Source: an uncultured Christensenellaceae bacterium (lineage in GTDB: Bacteria > Bacillota > Clostridia > Christensenellales > Christensenellaceae). From it: a stretch of 64,000 bases of DNA. The DNA lies in the NCBI GenBank assembly GCA_910588425.1, contig CAJUPM010000003.1, positions 1-64,000 on the forward strand, written 5' to 3'. Made by a program: the position numbers and the translations under genes. The notes beneath the pieces were generated by a model. That model was not told the DNA's origin. It saw only the letters and a program-made list of their open reading frames with translations, and did not search any database. Of this stretch, positions 44,186 through 52,972 are shown one piece after another (within the stretch, counting starts at the first letter, position 1; every line of letters begins with the position of its first letter).

Positions 44186-44968
44186 TTACTCCGCAATCTC
44201 CGCTTCCTGCTCTGTGAGCGCAACCTCCCCGCCGATTTTGCAGGAGACCAGCGCCCCGTCCAGCTTTTGCAGAACGACCCGGATGCGCCCGCCCGGCTGA
44301 GCGATGCTCATGGAGCATCCTCCGCTCTGAACCTCCCGCTTGAGATAGATGGCCAGCGCCAGCGAGCCAGAGCCGCAGCTGCTCTCAAAGACCGTGCTGC
44401 CCTGCTCCCAGACGCAGACGGCCGGGCGCAGAAAGCGCCGCTCCGCGTCCCAAAAAAGCACGCCCACCGCCGGGGCAGAGAGCTGCTCCTGGGCGGCCTG
44501 TAAAATGGGGGCGAGGGTCAGCGGGTCTGCGGGCAAACCCTCGGCGATGATATGGCTGATGCCCGGCAGCTCTGCCACGGGAAGCCGCTCCCCGCCGGGC
44601 AGAGCGATGCTGGAAAAGGAGTGCTCTGTGGATAGATGCACGCTGGCATCTTCGCCCATGATATGCACCTTGAGCGGCTGCTGTGCGCCGCTCACCGAAA
44701 TATCCAGATAGCCTTCCTGCATCCCGCGCTTTTTGGCCAGCATCAGGCCAAAGCTTCGGGCAGCGTTGCCGCAGAACTCCCCGCCCATCATCTGAAGGTG
44801 TGGCGGCGCGGCGCTCTCGTCGTAAAAGCCCACCTGCTCAATGCCCAGAGCGCAGTCCTCCATGAGCCGCCGGGAAATTTCCCTGCGGCGGGGCGCGGTT
44901 TGCTCGTTTTCGGGGACCAGCGCGGTCTTGTTGCCCGCCGGATCTGCCAGCGTAAAGTGTAGTTTCAT
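44186..44968 (-). CDS. Diaminopimelate epimerase-fold racemase/epimerase
   Basis: The 260-residue protein has both DapF-type catalytic Cys motifs in a variant form: MGGEFCGNAARSFG in the first half and ESSCGSGSLALAIY in the second. Canonical DapF has GNGxRC and ACGTG, so this is likely a paralogue acting on another amino acid (histidine racemases of this fold are known) or a divergent DapF. The start at 44968 follows GGAAACGCAAG. No lysine biosynthesis gene adjoins. Confidence 0.75.
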   Translation of the reverse strand: MKLHFTLADPAGNKTALVPENEQTAPRRREISRRLMEDCALGIEQVGFYDESAAPPHLQMMGGEFCGNAARSFGLMLAKKRGMQEGYLDISVSGAQQPLKVHIMGEDASVHLSTEHSFSSIALPGGERLPVAELPGISHIIAEGLPADPLTLAPILQAAQEQLSAPAVGVLFWDAERRFLRPAVCVWEQGSTVFESSCGSGSLALAIYLKREVQSGGCSMSIAQPGGRIRVVLQKLDGALVSCKIGGEVALTEQEAEIAE

Positions 44969-45080
44969 CTTGCGTTTCCTTTTTTGTTTTATTTCTTCTA
45001 GTATAGCGCCTTGCGCGCCGTCTTGCAAAAGGATATAATGAAATTACCGAATAAAAATTCAATATGGGAGGGAATTTTTT

Positions 45081-45890
45081 ATGGCGCTGATTCATTGCAA
45101 CTTTTTTTCCGAGGCGCTGCGTTCGAATACGGATATCAACGTGATCATCCCGACGCCGCACCCGGTGGAAACGCCGCTCAACCCGGGGAACTATTTCCAT
45201 AAGGGGGCAAAATACCAGGTGCTCTATCTGCTGCACGGCACCTATGGCGATTATACGGATTGGCAGCGGCTCTCGTCCATCGAGAAATACGCCCAGTTTG
45301 CCAAGCTGATGGTGGTCATGCCGTCCGGCGCGAATGCGTTTTACCAGGATATGGCAAACGGCCCCAAGTATTTTACATTTATGACCGAGGAACTGCCCGC
45401 CTTTATCCAGACGCTCTTCCCGGCCAGCGGCAAGCGGGAGGATACTTTCGTCGGCGGTCTTTCCATGGGCGCGGGCGGCGCGCTCAACCTGGGCATCCGC
45501 CGGCCGGATCTGTATGGCAAAGTCATCGCGCTTTCGGGCGGCATGGATTTCCTTTCGGCCATGGATACGGATAGACCCGAAGCCAGCGATGCGCCCTGGC
45601 CCTGGAAGGCAATTTTTGAGCCGCCCTACGACGGCAAGGGCAGCGGGCTGGACGACCTGCCCATCCTCAAAAAGCAGATTGCGGATGGCGTGGAGCTTCC
45701 GAAATTCTTCCTGGCCGTGGGCACAGAGGATTTCATCTATGAGCACGCCCGGAAAACCAAGGCCATCATGGAAGAGCTTGGGCTGGACCTGACGTATGAA
45801 GAGGGCCCGGGCATCCACGACTGGGATTTCTGGGATGAATATATCCAGCACGCCATCAAATGGCTGGAACTCAAAGGGACGACGGTCTAG
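45081..45890 (+). CDS. Putative alpha/beta-hydrolase esterase (FrmB/esterase D-like)
   Basis: The 269-residue protein has the esterase D fold: YQVLYLLHGTYGDYTDW (oxyanion region), nucleophile elbow GLSMGAGGAL (Ser), and a C-terminal EEGPGIHDWDFWDEYI with the catalytic His. The fold includes S-formylglutathione hydrolases and acyl esterases, including feruloyl types. The substrate is unknown. GGGAGGG precedes ATG 45081. Confidence 0.88.
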   Translation: MALIHCNFFSEALRSNTDINVIIPTPHPVETPLNPGNYFHKGAKYQVLYLLHGTYGDYTDWQRLSSIEKYAQFAKLMVVMPSGANAFYQDMANGPKYFTFMTEELPAFIQTLFPASGKREDTFVGGLSMGAGGALNLGIRRPDLYGKVIALSGGMDFLSAMDTDRPEASDAPWPWKAIFEPPYDGKGSGLDDLPILKKQIADGVELPKFFLAVGTEDFIYEHARKTKAIMEELGLDLTYEEGPGIHDWDFWDEYIQHAIKWLELKGTTV

Positions 45891-45977
45891 CACGCCGCTT
45901 CAAAGCCTCTGCATTTTGCGCAGGGGCTTTTTTTGCCGGTCATTCCGGGGAAAATGCGAAAAAAGCAAAATTAGTGG

Positions 45978-46006
45978 TTGACAAACGGCGCGGATGCGTC
46001 CATAAT
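45978..46006 (+). promoter_or_regulatory. Promoter of the lysine-riboswitch unit
   Basis: TTGACA (45978-45983) and CATAAT (46001-46006) with 17-bp spacing, 35 bp before the aptamer. Confidence 0.82.
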
Positions 46007-46040
46007 GAGGGAAAACAGAATACCGTGTGTTGAATGATCA

Positions 46041-46275
46041 ATGCAAGATAGAGGCGCGAAAATCAGGAGTATCCGTGGGGAGCCGCTCATACGGCAAGGA
46101 AGCATGGAGAAAGGGAAATTCGCCGAAACTGGCGCTGTTTGAGCGGCGTCATGTTGGGCGGGGAGAGAATATCTTCCCGACTGTCGCAGAAACCTGCGGC
46201 GAGCTATTAGCAAATTATATTTTTCTTTGTTTCTAACAGCTTTGCAGCCTCTGCTCAAAGCTGTTAATTTTTTAT
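46041..46275 (+). ncRNA. Lysine riboswitch with intrinsic terminator
   Basis: The aptamer (46041-46214) has L-box hallmarks: AGATAGAGGCGCGA at the 5' side, AGGAGTAT, GGAAATTCGCCGAA, TGTTGGGC and GACTGTCGCAGAAACC near the 3' side, closed by ATAG/CTAT. It is followed by an 11-bp terminator stem TAACAGCTTTG / CAAAGCTGTTA (46234-46266) and a T-run. Lysine should cause termination. This fixes the downstream transporter as a lysine (or lysine-related) system. Confidence 0.93.
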
Positions 46276-46290
46276 CTGGAGGAAAAGGAA

Positions 46291-47145
46291 ATGACAAGAA
46301 GAATTCTCATCTGTGTTTTGGCGCTCATGCTGGCGCTGAGCCTGGGCGCCTGCGCAAAGCAGCAGGAACCCGCCCCGGAGGGCTCCGCCTCGGCGGAAGA
46401 AGGCAGCAGAGAGCCGCTGCGCGTGGGCATGGAGTGCGACTATGCGCCCTTTAACTGGACGCAGTCGCAGGCGAGCGATACGGCCGTTCCCATCGAGGGC
46501 GGCGGCTATGCGGATGGCTACGACGTCCAGATCGCCAAAATTATCGCAGAGAAGATGGGCCGCGAACTGGTCATCGTCAAAACCGAGTGGGACGGCCTGC
46601 CGCTTTCGGTGCAGTCCGGCAAAATTGACGCCATCATCGCGGGCATGAGCCCGACGGCAGAGCGCAAGGCCAGCATCGATTTTTCGGCTCCCTACTACAC
46701 CAGCGATCTGGTCGTCGTCGTAAGGAAGGACGGCGCGTATGCAAACGCCTCTTCCCTGGCGGATTTTAACGGCGCGAAAATCACCGCGCAGCTCAATACC
46801 TTCCACTATACCGTCATCGACCAGATCGAGGGCGTGGATAAGCAGCAGGCGCTGGATACCTTCCCGGCCATGATCGTCGCTTTGCAGTCCGGCAAAATCG
46901 ACGGCTATATCTCCGAGCGCCCGGGGGCTATCTCTGCGGCAGAGGCCAACCCGGATCTGACGTTCATCGAATTCGGCGAGGGCCAGGGCTTCGAGGCTTC
47001 GGAGGAGGATGTGGCCATCGCCGTTGGCCTCAAGCAGGGCAGCGAGCTGGCGGATGAGATCAACACCATCCTGGAAGGCATCTCCAAAGAACAGCGCCAG
47101 GAGATGATGGACGCCGCAGTGGCGCGTCAGCCTGTGGCAGAGTAA
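46291..47145 (+). CDS. Lysine ABC transporter substrate-binding lipoprotein
   Basis: The 284-residue family 3 binding lipoprotein has lipobox LGAC with Cys21. The mature part starts RVGMECDYAPFNWTQ and contains the amino-acid clamp region (DGYDVQIAKIIAEKMG, DAIIAGMSPTAERK). Control by the lysine riboswitch directly upstream supports lysine as ligand. It is strongly similar to the protein at 47486. A GGAGGAAAAGG site precedes ATG 46291. A long AT-rich hairpin follows the gene. Confidence 0.92.
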   Translation: MTRRILICVLALMLALSLGACAKQQEPAPEGSASAEEGSREPLRVGMECDYAPFNWTQSQASDTAVPIEGGGYADGYDVQIAKIIAEKMGRELVIVKTEWDGLPLSVQSGKIDAIIAGMSPTAERKASIDFSAPYYTSDLVVVVRKDGAYANASSLADFNGAKITAQLNTFHYTVIDQIEGVDKQQALDTFPAMIVALQSGKIDGYISERPGAISAAEANPDLTFIEFGEGQGFEASEEDVAIAVGLKQGSELADEINTILEGISKEQRQEMMDAAVARQPVAE

Positions 47146-47158
47146 GGCGTTAGAACAG

Positions 47159-47208
47159 CATCGGAAATGAAAGTTTTTAAGCGTGAACTTTCATTTCCGA
47201 TGAATTTT
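47159..47208 (+). terminator. Terminator-like hairpin after first lysine SBP
   Basis: A 16-bp stem starting CATCGGAAATGAAAG and closing CTTTCATTTCCGATG is followed by AATTTTATT. Confidence 0.75.
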
Positions 47209-47320
47209 ATTCGGCGGCAGAATGGCCGAAAACCTTGGCAAAAAGGGAAAAATCAAATTCAGCTCCCTCAAATTGAAAAATAAAATTTGCAGGAAAGAGA
47301 AATAAAATTGCAATATTTTA

Positions 47321-47349
47321 TTGACAAACTTGCAAAATTGGCGCATAAT
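47321..47349 (+). promoter_or_regulatory. Promoter of second SBP
   Basis: TTGACA (47321-47326) and CATAAT (47344-47349), 17-bp spacing; the same hexamers as the first promoter. No lysine aptamer follows; a small ATAGCG / CGCTAT hairpin with a T-rich tail lies at about 47442-47466. Confidence 0.78.
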
Positions 47350-47485
47350 TGCGTTAAACAAAAGCCAAAGGCCCCAAAATATGCAGGAGGGTAAGCGGTT
47401 CCTGCAAAAAAGGCAAGCGGCGTGCAAAGTTTGAGCAAGATAGCGAACGCTATTTTCAATTTTTTATTTTTAGGAGGAGCTGGAT

Positions 47486-48337
47486 ATGAAAGCGAGAAAG
47501 ATGCTTGCTCTGGCTATGGCGGCGGCAGTGATGTTCTGTGCGGCGGCCTGCGGTAAGGCGGGCAGCGAAACGCCGGACGCGGCGGACGACGGGAAATTCC
47601 GGGTGGGCATGGAATGCGACTACGCGCCCTTTAACTGGACGCAGTCCGAGCCCAGCGATACGGCTGTTCCCATCGAGGGCGGCGCGGGCTATGCGGATGG
47701 CTACGACGTGCAGCTGGCAAAACAGCTGGCCGAGGCCATGGGCAAAGAGCTGGTGATCGTCAAAATCGAGTGGGATGGGCTGACGCTGGCTCTGCAGTCC
47801 GGCAAAATCGATGCCATCATCGCGGGCATGAGCCCGACGGAGAAACGCAGACAGACCATCGATTTCTCGGATATCTACTACAACAGCGATTTTGTCATGA
47901 TGGTAAAGCGGGGCAGCGCGTATGAGACGGTGCAAAGCCTGGAGGATTTCCGGGGCGCCAAGGTCAGCGCGCAGATGAATACCACCTGGTACGACAGCAT
48001 CGACCAGATTCCCGAAGTGCAGAAGCAGACGCCGCTGGCGACGATGGCAGAGTTCGTCATTGCGGTGCGCTCGGGCAAGGTGGATGCCGTAGTGCTGGAG
48101 CGGCCGGGGGCGATGGCGGCCCAGCTTGCCAACGACGATATCACGTATGTCGCTTTTGCAGAGGGCAAAGGGTTTGAAGTGAGCCCGGAGGATGTCTCTG
48201 TGGCGGTGGGCGTGAGAAAGACGGATGGGCAGATGAGAGAGCAAATCAATGCCTATCTGAAAGGTTTTACGGATGAACAAAAGCAGGAGCTGATGGCCGC
48301 GGCCATCGAACGGCAGCCCCTGACGAGCGAAGACTGA
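47486..48337 (+). CDS. Amino-acid ABC substrate-binding lipoprotein (second copy)
   Basis: The 283-residue family 3 lipoprotein (lipobox AAAC, Cys22) is a clear paralogue of the protein at 46291, sharing RVGMECDYAPFNWTQ, SDTAVPIEGG and DAIIAGMSPT. It lies between the first binding protein and the permease/ATPase genes. It has its own promoter without the lysine riboswitch, so its ligand may differ or its control may be separate. GGAGGAGC precedes ATG 47486. Confidence 0.9.
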   Translation: MKARKMLALAMAAAVMFCAAACGKAGSETPDAADDGKFRVGMECDYAPFNWTQSEPSDTAVPIEGGAGYADGYDVQLAKQLAEAMGKELVIVKIEWDGLTLALQSGKIDAIIAGMSPTEKRRQTIDFSDIYYNSDFVMMVKRGSAYETVQSLEDFRGAKVSAQMNTTWYDSIDQIPEVQKQTPLATMAEFVIAVRSGKVDAVVLERPGAMAAQLANDDITYVAFAEGKGFEVSPEDVSVAVGVRKTDGQMREQINAYLKGFTDEQKQELMAAAIERQPLTSED

Positions 48338-48479
48338 GCGGAGATAACCGCCAAGAGACCGCCCGCCCCCTGGGCGGCGGGCTCGGGCTTTGGGCAATAG
48401 GCTTTGCCCAGGCCCTAAAAAGAGAGCTGCCCTGGCGGCTGGGCTCTCATAGAAAATTTAGAAAGAAACGGGTGAGAAT

Positions 48480-49259
48480 ATGGCGCTCCCTACGACATTT
48501 TTTGGATGGGTCGGCTTTATCATCAGCGAATACAGCGAGCTTTTGATCGGCGGCCTGCTCTCCACATTGGAAATAGCCCTGCTGGGCACGGTAATCGGCT
48601 TTTTGATCGGCCTTTTGGTGGCGATTCTGCGGACGATTCCCATTGAGGAAGGCGATTCGACCGTGAAAAAAACGCTGCTGCGCATTCTGCGGGGCATCCT
48701 CAATATCTATATCGAGGTGTTCCGGGGCACGCCCATGATGGTGCAGGCCATGGTCATCTACTACGGCTCCCTGCAAGTGCTGGGCATCGATATGAGCCCG
48801 GGCTTTGCGGGCATCCTCATCGTCTCTATCAACACAGGCGCGTATATGGCCGAGATCATCCGGGGCGGCATCATCTCCATCGATGCCGGGCAGAAGGAAG
48901 CGGCCTACTCCATCGGCATGACGCACTGGCAGAGCATGGTGCATGTCATCCTGCCCCAGGCCATCCGCAATATCCTGCCCTCGGTTGGCAACGAGCTCAT
49001 CGTCAATATCAAGGATAGCTCGGTGCTCAACGTCATCGGCGTGTCCGAGCTGTATTTTATGGCCAAATCCGCCGCGGGAACCTACCTCAAATATTTCGAG
49101 ACGTATTTCATCATCGCGGTAATCTATCTCATCCTGACCTATGCAACTTCCCGCCTGCTGGCGCTGATTGAGCGGCGCATGGATGGCCCGGCAAACTACG
49201 TCATCCACGGCTCGCAGTCCAGCAGCAAGGCGGCAATCGTCGTGAAAGGCGGTGAATAA
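48480..49259 (+). CDS. Polar amino-acid ABC permease (HisM/GlnP-like)
   Basis: The 259-residue permease has five or so membrane segments and the family coupling loop EAAYSIGMTHWQSMVHVILPQAIRNILPSVGNE (residues ~140-172). The VFRGTPMMVQAMVIYYG segment is typical of glutamine/lysine-type systems. It follows the second binding protein and is one base from the ATPase gene. Confidence 0.93.
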   Translation: MALPTTFFGWVGFIISEYSELLIGGLLSTLEIALLGTVIGFLIGLLVAILRTIPIEEGDSTVKKTLLRILRGILNIYIEVFRGTPMMVQAMVIYYGSLQVLGIDMSPGFAGILIVSINTGAYMAEIIRGGIISIDAGQKEAAYSIGMTHWQSMVHVILPQAIRNILPSVGNELIVNIKDSSVLNVIGVSELYFMAKSAAGTYLKYFETYFIIAVIYLILTYATSRLLALIERRMDGPANYVIHGSQSSSKAAIVVKGGE

Positions 49260-49260
49260 G

Positions 49261-49989
49261 ATGGCGGTTATCTCAGTTTCTCATCTGGAAAAAAGCTTTG
49301 GCACGCACGAAGTTTTGAAGGATATCAACCTGGATGTGGAGCAGGGGGAGGTCGTCTGCATCATCGGCGCATCCGGCTCGGGCAAGAGCACGATGCTGCG
49401 GTGCATCAACCTGCTGGAAAAGCCCACGGGCGGCAGCATCCTGTTTAACGGCGAGGATATTGGCGGCGTCGCCCCGGCGGGCTACCGCGCCAAAGTCGGC
49501 ATGGTGTTCCAGCAGTTCAACCTGTTCGACAACATGACGACGCTGAAAAACTGCATGATCGGGCAGATGAAGGTGCTGAAGCGCTCCAAAGCCGAAGCCC
49601 AGCAGATCGCCGAGGATTTTTTGGAAAAAGTCGGCATGCGCGCCTTTGCGGAGGCAAAGCCCAAGCAGCTCTCGGGGGGGCAGAAACAGCGCGTGGCCAT
49701 TGCCCGGGCGCTGTGCATGAGCCCGGATGTCCTGCTCTTTGATGAGCCTACTTCCGCGCTGGATCCCGAGATGGTGGGCGAGGTGCTGGCCGTCATGAAG
49801 GAGCTTGCAAAGAGCGGGCTTACTATGATCGTCGTAACTCACGAGATGGCTTTTGCCAGAGATGTCGCAGACCGCGTGGTCTTTATGGATGAGGGCTATA
49901 TCGCCGAGCAGGGGACTTCCCAAGAGATTTTCGGCAATCCCAAGAACGAGAGAACCCGCCAGTTTTTGGCGAGAGTTTTGGAGAAATAG
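49261..49989 (+). CDS. Polar amino-acid ABC ATPase (GlnQ/HisP-like)
   Basis: The 242-residue ATPase has Walker A GASGSGKST, signature LSGGQKQRVAIARAL, Walker B VLLFDEPTSALDPE and switch VVTHEM. ATG 49261 is preferred over GTG 49252, which lies inside the ribosome site AAAGGCGGTG. It completes the lysine-controlled transporter. Confidence 0.94.
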   Translation: MAVISVSHLEKSFGTHEVLKDINLDVEQGEVVCIIGASGSGKSTMLRCINLLEKPTGGSILFNGEDIGGVAPAGYRAKVGMVFQQFNLFDNMTTLKNCMIGQMKVLKRSKAEAQQIAEDFLEKVGMRAFAEAKPKQLSGGQKQRVAIARALCMSPDVLLFDEPTSALDPEMVGEVLAVMKELAKSGLTMIVVTHEMAFARDVADRVVFMDEGYIAEQGTSQEIFGNPKNERTRQFLARVLEK

Positions 49990-50113
49990 CTCCGGCATTG
50001 GGGCTGGGGGGCAGGCAAGCAGCAAGCGGGCCTGCCCTTTTGCTGTATTTTGCCGCAAAAGGGCGATGGGGCAACAAGGCATGGAAGAACAGCGGCAGCA
50101 GGCTTAGGGCGGA

Positions 50114-50160
50114 AGGTCAAGGGCTTGGGATAAACATGGGGGCACGGCCCCCATACCCCC
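50114..50160 (-). repeat. Element A copy
   Basis: AAGGTCAAGGGCTTGGGATAA, CATGGGGGC-ACG-GCCCCCATACCCCC, downstream of the ATPase gene in the usual orientation. Confidence 0.88.
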
Positions 50161-50267
50161 TTACCGGGAGAATAAAAAGGGATAGCGCGGGAAGGAGAAT
50201 ATTTCTTCTTTCGGCTTTCAGGCAAAAAGTTATTTTGCCGGCCAGGCAATCTGCGCGGCCGATGAGA

Positions 50268-50635
50268 CTTGCGCGAGCATTTGCCCTCTGACAAATGAGC
50301 TTTCGGCTTCGCGTGCGGTCCCGGCAGGTTCCGCCGTTTTCTCATTCGGGTGTGTGGTGTACTTCCGCAGAAACAGAGCCGCGGCCTGTGCGAGCATTTG
50401 CTCTCTGACAAACAGGCTTTCGGCTTCGCGTGCGGTGCTGGCAGACCCCGCTGTCCCATCAATCGGGTGTAGCTTCGTGAGCCGTGCTGACACCCCCTGC
50501 CATCCTGCCAATTGGGTGTGTTGTGGTACCCTTCCGCGGGAACAGCCAGCCTGTGCGAGCATTTACTCTCTGACAAACAGACTTTCGGCGGCGCGTGCGG
50601 TGCTGGCAGGTTCCGCCGTTCTCCCATTCGGGTAT
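50268..50635 (-). repeat. Three element B copies, tandem
   Basis: Minus-strand copies at about 50268-50350, 50388-50471 and 50555-50635, each with the AGCATTT(G/A)CTCTCTGACAAA end, a GGCTTCGCGTGCGG-type middle and an ATTCGGGT(A/G) end. The last one directly abuts the A-run of the terminator at 50636. No gene in 49990-50708. Confidence 0.85.
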
Positions 50636-50666
50636 AAAAATCCGCAGCGAAAACGCTGCGGATTTT
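50636..50666 (-). terminator. Intrinsic terminator after repeat protein
   Basis: The stem AAAAATCCGCAGCG / CGCTGCGGATTTT with an AAAA loop, followed on the minus strand by the T-run shared with element B's TATACCC end. Confidence 0.9.
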
Positions 50667-50708
50667 GTGCCGGAAATATGGAGGTTTGAAGGAATGGAGA
50701 CTGTGCTG

Positions 50709-51722
50709 CTACTGGCGCAGGATCTCCATGGCGGCGATCTGCGGCGGAAAGCTTGCGGTCATGACACCGTTATGGACGACGCAAACCATATCCCCCGGCG
50801 CATATTCCCGGGCGGAGGGCGTGTTTACATAGACTTCCATCCCATTGCCGTCCACCAGGAGGAAGCGCTCTTTTTCCACCGCCAGAATCTCGCCGCAAAT
50901 CTGCGCCTGGGTCTGCCGGGGATAGACGGCGATAGCGGCAATCTGGGGCGGGATGCTGCGGGTCATGGCGCCGCTGAACTCCACGCAGACCTCCCCGCCG
51001 GGCGTCAGGCCGGCGGCCTCGGGGAAATTGACGCGGATCTCCTGGGCGTCGTCGCTGAGCATCAGGAAGAAGCCCGCGCCAATGCTCTGAATTTCGCCGC
51101 AGATGGTCTCGCTCTGCTGGACTTCCTCGACGGCAATGGCCGCAATTTGGGGCGGGATGCTGCGGGTCATAGCGCCGTTGAACTCCACGCAGACCCTTCC
51201 GCCAGGCGTCAGGCCAGCGGCTCCCGGGAAATTGACGCGGATCTCCTGGGCGTCGTCGCCCAGCATCAGGAAGAAGCCCGCGCCGATGCTCTGAGTTTCG
51301 CCGCAGATGGTCTCGCTCTGCTGGACCTTTTCCACGGCAATGCCCGTAATCTGGGGCGGAATGCTGCGGGTCATCTGGCCGTCATACTGCACGCAGACAG
51401 TGTCTCCGGCAGAGAGCGCATAAGTATCTTCCCAGTTCACCTGGAAATGCGCGCCGTCCGCATCCAGCAGGACAAAGCTGTCCCGGCCAAGGGAGAGAAT
51501 TTCGCCGCAAACCCGCGCGCCCCGGCGCACCAGGGTGACGAATATCGCGGAGATCTGCGGGGGCAGGCTCAGCGTCATGGCGCCGTTATAGATGATGCGG
51601 ACGAAATCGCCCGGGGTAAACTGCTGGGCATTTCGGGTATAGACCAGGATTTCCTGCCCGGAATTGTCTCTGACGAGCAGAGAATCCGGGTTCACTTCCA
51701 AAACAGTTGCAAATTTGATCAT
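50709..51722 (-). CDS. Five-repeat protein of unknown function
   Basis: The 337-residue protein consists of five tandem units of ~67 residues. Each has a G-E-I/T-x-S-(I/L) strand, a ..ML/LD..D strand, a PGG/PGD-x-VCV-(E/Q/V) turn, and the hallmark NGAMTRSIPPQIAAIAV. Units 3 and 4 (about 136-270) are almost identical, including DDAQEIRVNFP. The layout (two beta stretches then G-D-x-V-x-V-x-Y-x-G) recalls small OB-like folds such as DUF3221, but that link is my inference. There is no signal peptide or membrane segment. The start at 51722 follows AAGGTGAG. Confidence 0.8.
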   Translation of the reverse strand: MIKFATVLEVNPDSLLVRDNSGQEILVYTRNAQQFTPGDFVRIIYNGAMTLSLPPQISAIFVTLVRRGARVCGEILSLGRDSFVLLDADGAHFQVNWEDTYALSAGDTVCVQYDGQMTRSIPPQITGIAVEKVQQSETICGETQSIGAGFFLMLGDDAQEIRVNFPGAAGLTPGGRVCVEFNGAMTRSIPPQIAAIAVEEVQQSETICGEIQSIGAGFFLMLSDDAQEIRVNFPEAAGLTPGGEVCVEFSGAMTRSIPPQIAAIAVYPRQTQAQICGEILAVEKERFLLVDGNGMEVYVNTPSAREYAPGDMVCVVHNGVMTASFPPQIAAMEILRQ

Positions 51723-51946
51723 AGGCTCACCTTCGTTTTTTCTATAGTTTATGAAGAGGGGTGCGCTCTGGTGCAAAAAAACGCACTGCCCGGGCAGATT
51801 GCAGGGGAAAAAAGAGAATTTTTCCAAATGCTCTTTTAAAAAACGCAAAAATGTATTACACTATATCTATATCAGTTTCATTTTTATGGCAGGCCGCTGG
51901 CTTGCCAGCAAACAGAGGTATCTTTACTTTTTAGGAGGTAGTTACA

Positions 51947-52951
51947 ATGGTAAGAGTATGCACAGTCGGCGCCGGCTGGGTGGTGGATTCCTTCCTGGAA
52001 GGAATGAAGCAGGCTGCTCCGGATATGGTCCATTCCGCAGTCTATTCCTTCAGCGAGGCAGAGGCCAAGATGTTCTCGGAAAAGCACGGCATCACGACGA
52101 TTTTTACAGACCTGGAAAAACTTGCCAAGAGCGATGAAGTGGATGCGGTCTATATCGCCAACCCAAATGCCCTGCACTATCAGACGGCTAAAATCCTGCT
52201 GGAGAACGGCAAGCACGTCCTCTGCGAGAAAACCTGCGTGGTAACCAGCGAGCAGCTGAAAATTCTCTACGAGATCGCGGATAAGAACGGCGTCATCTTC
52301 ATGGAGGCCATGAAGGGCATCTATATGCCCGAGATGCAGGTCATCAACGAGGCCATGAAAAAGCTGGGCGATATCCATATGGTCAAGCTGGATTTCTGCC
52401 GCTACTCCTCCAAATACCCGGAATACCGCGAAGGCGGCACGCCCAACATCTTCAACCCCAAAATGGCCGCCGGCGGCCTGATGGATATGGGCATCTACCT
52501 GGTCTACCCGGCCATCTACTGGTTCGGCGTGCCCAGCAAAATCGCCGCAGATGCGGCTATCCTGCGCACGGGCGCGGATGCCTGCGGCACGGTTCTGTTC
52601 CACAGCGCGGGCAATGTGCATATCACCATGTCCTATGGCAAGGCCAGCACCTCGCATCATGAGAACCTGATCATGGGCGACCTCGGCGTCATCCATATGG
52701 ACAGCGTCGAGCGTTTCGACAACTGCTATATCGAGTATTTCGACGGCAAGAAGGAGCATCTCATCACCAGAGACCTCTCTGTCAACCCCTGGGGCCCCGA
52801 GACCAAGCAGTTCTATGATTTCATCACGGATCCCAGCACGGCCGAGCGCTATGAGCAGTCCAAAGTGCTGACGACGCAGGTCATCGCGGCAGTGGAGGAG
52901 ATCCGCGATCAGGCGGATATCAAGTTCCCCGAAGAGTGCTACAAAGCCTAA
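51947..52951 (+). CDS. Gfo/Idh/MocA-family oxidoreductase
   Basis: The 334-residue protein has an N-terminal Rossmann domain (VCTVGAGWVVDSFLEGM), YIANPNALHYQTAKILLENGKHVLCEKT (the EK motif with the catalytic Lys; Thr replaces the usual Pro) and the C-terminal GFO domain with GGLMDMGIYLVYPAIYWFG. It is an NAD(P)-dependent dehydrogenase of sugars or similar polyols. GGAGG precedes ATG 51947. It is 21 bp before the MIF-like gene. Confidence 0.9.
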   Translation: MVRVCTVGAGWVVDSFLEGMKQAAPDMVHSAVYSFSEAEAKMFSEKHGITTIFTDLEKLAKSDEVDAVYIANPNALHYQTAKILLENGKHVLCEKTCVVTSEQLKILYEIADKNGVIFMEAMKGIYMPEMQVINEAMKKLGDIHMVKLDFCRYSSKYPEYREGGTPNIFNPKMAAGGLMDMGIYLVYPAIYWFGVPSKIAADAAILRTGADACGTVLFHSAGNVHITMSYGKASTSHHENLIMGDLGVIHMDSVERFDNCYIEYFDGKKEHLITRDLSVNPWGPETKQFYDFITDPSTAERYEQSKVLTTQVIAAVEEIRDQADIKFPEECYKA

Positions 52952-52972
52952 GAGAAATAAGGAGGAGATAAC

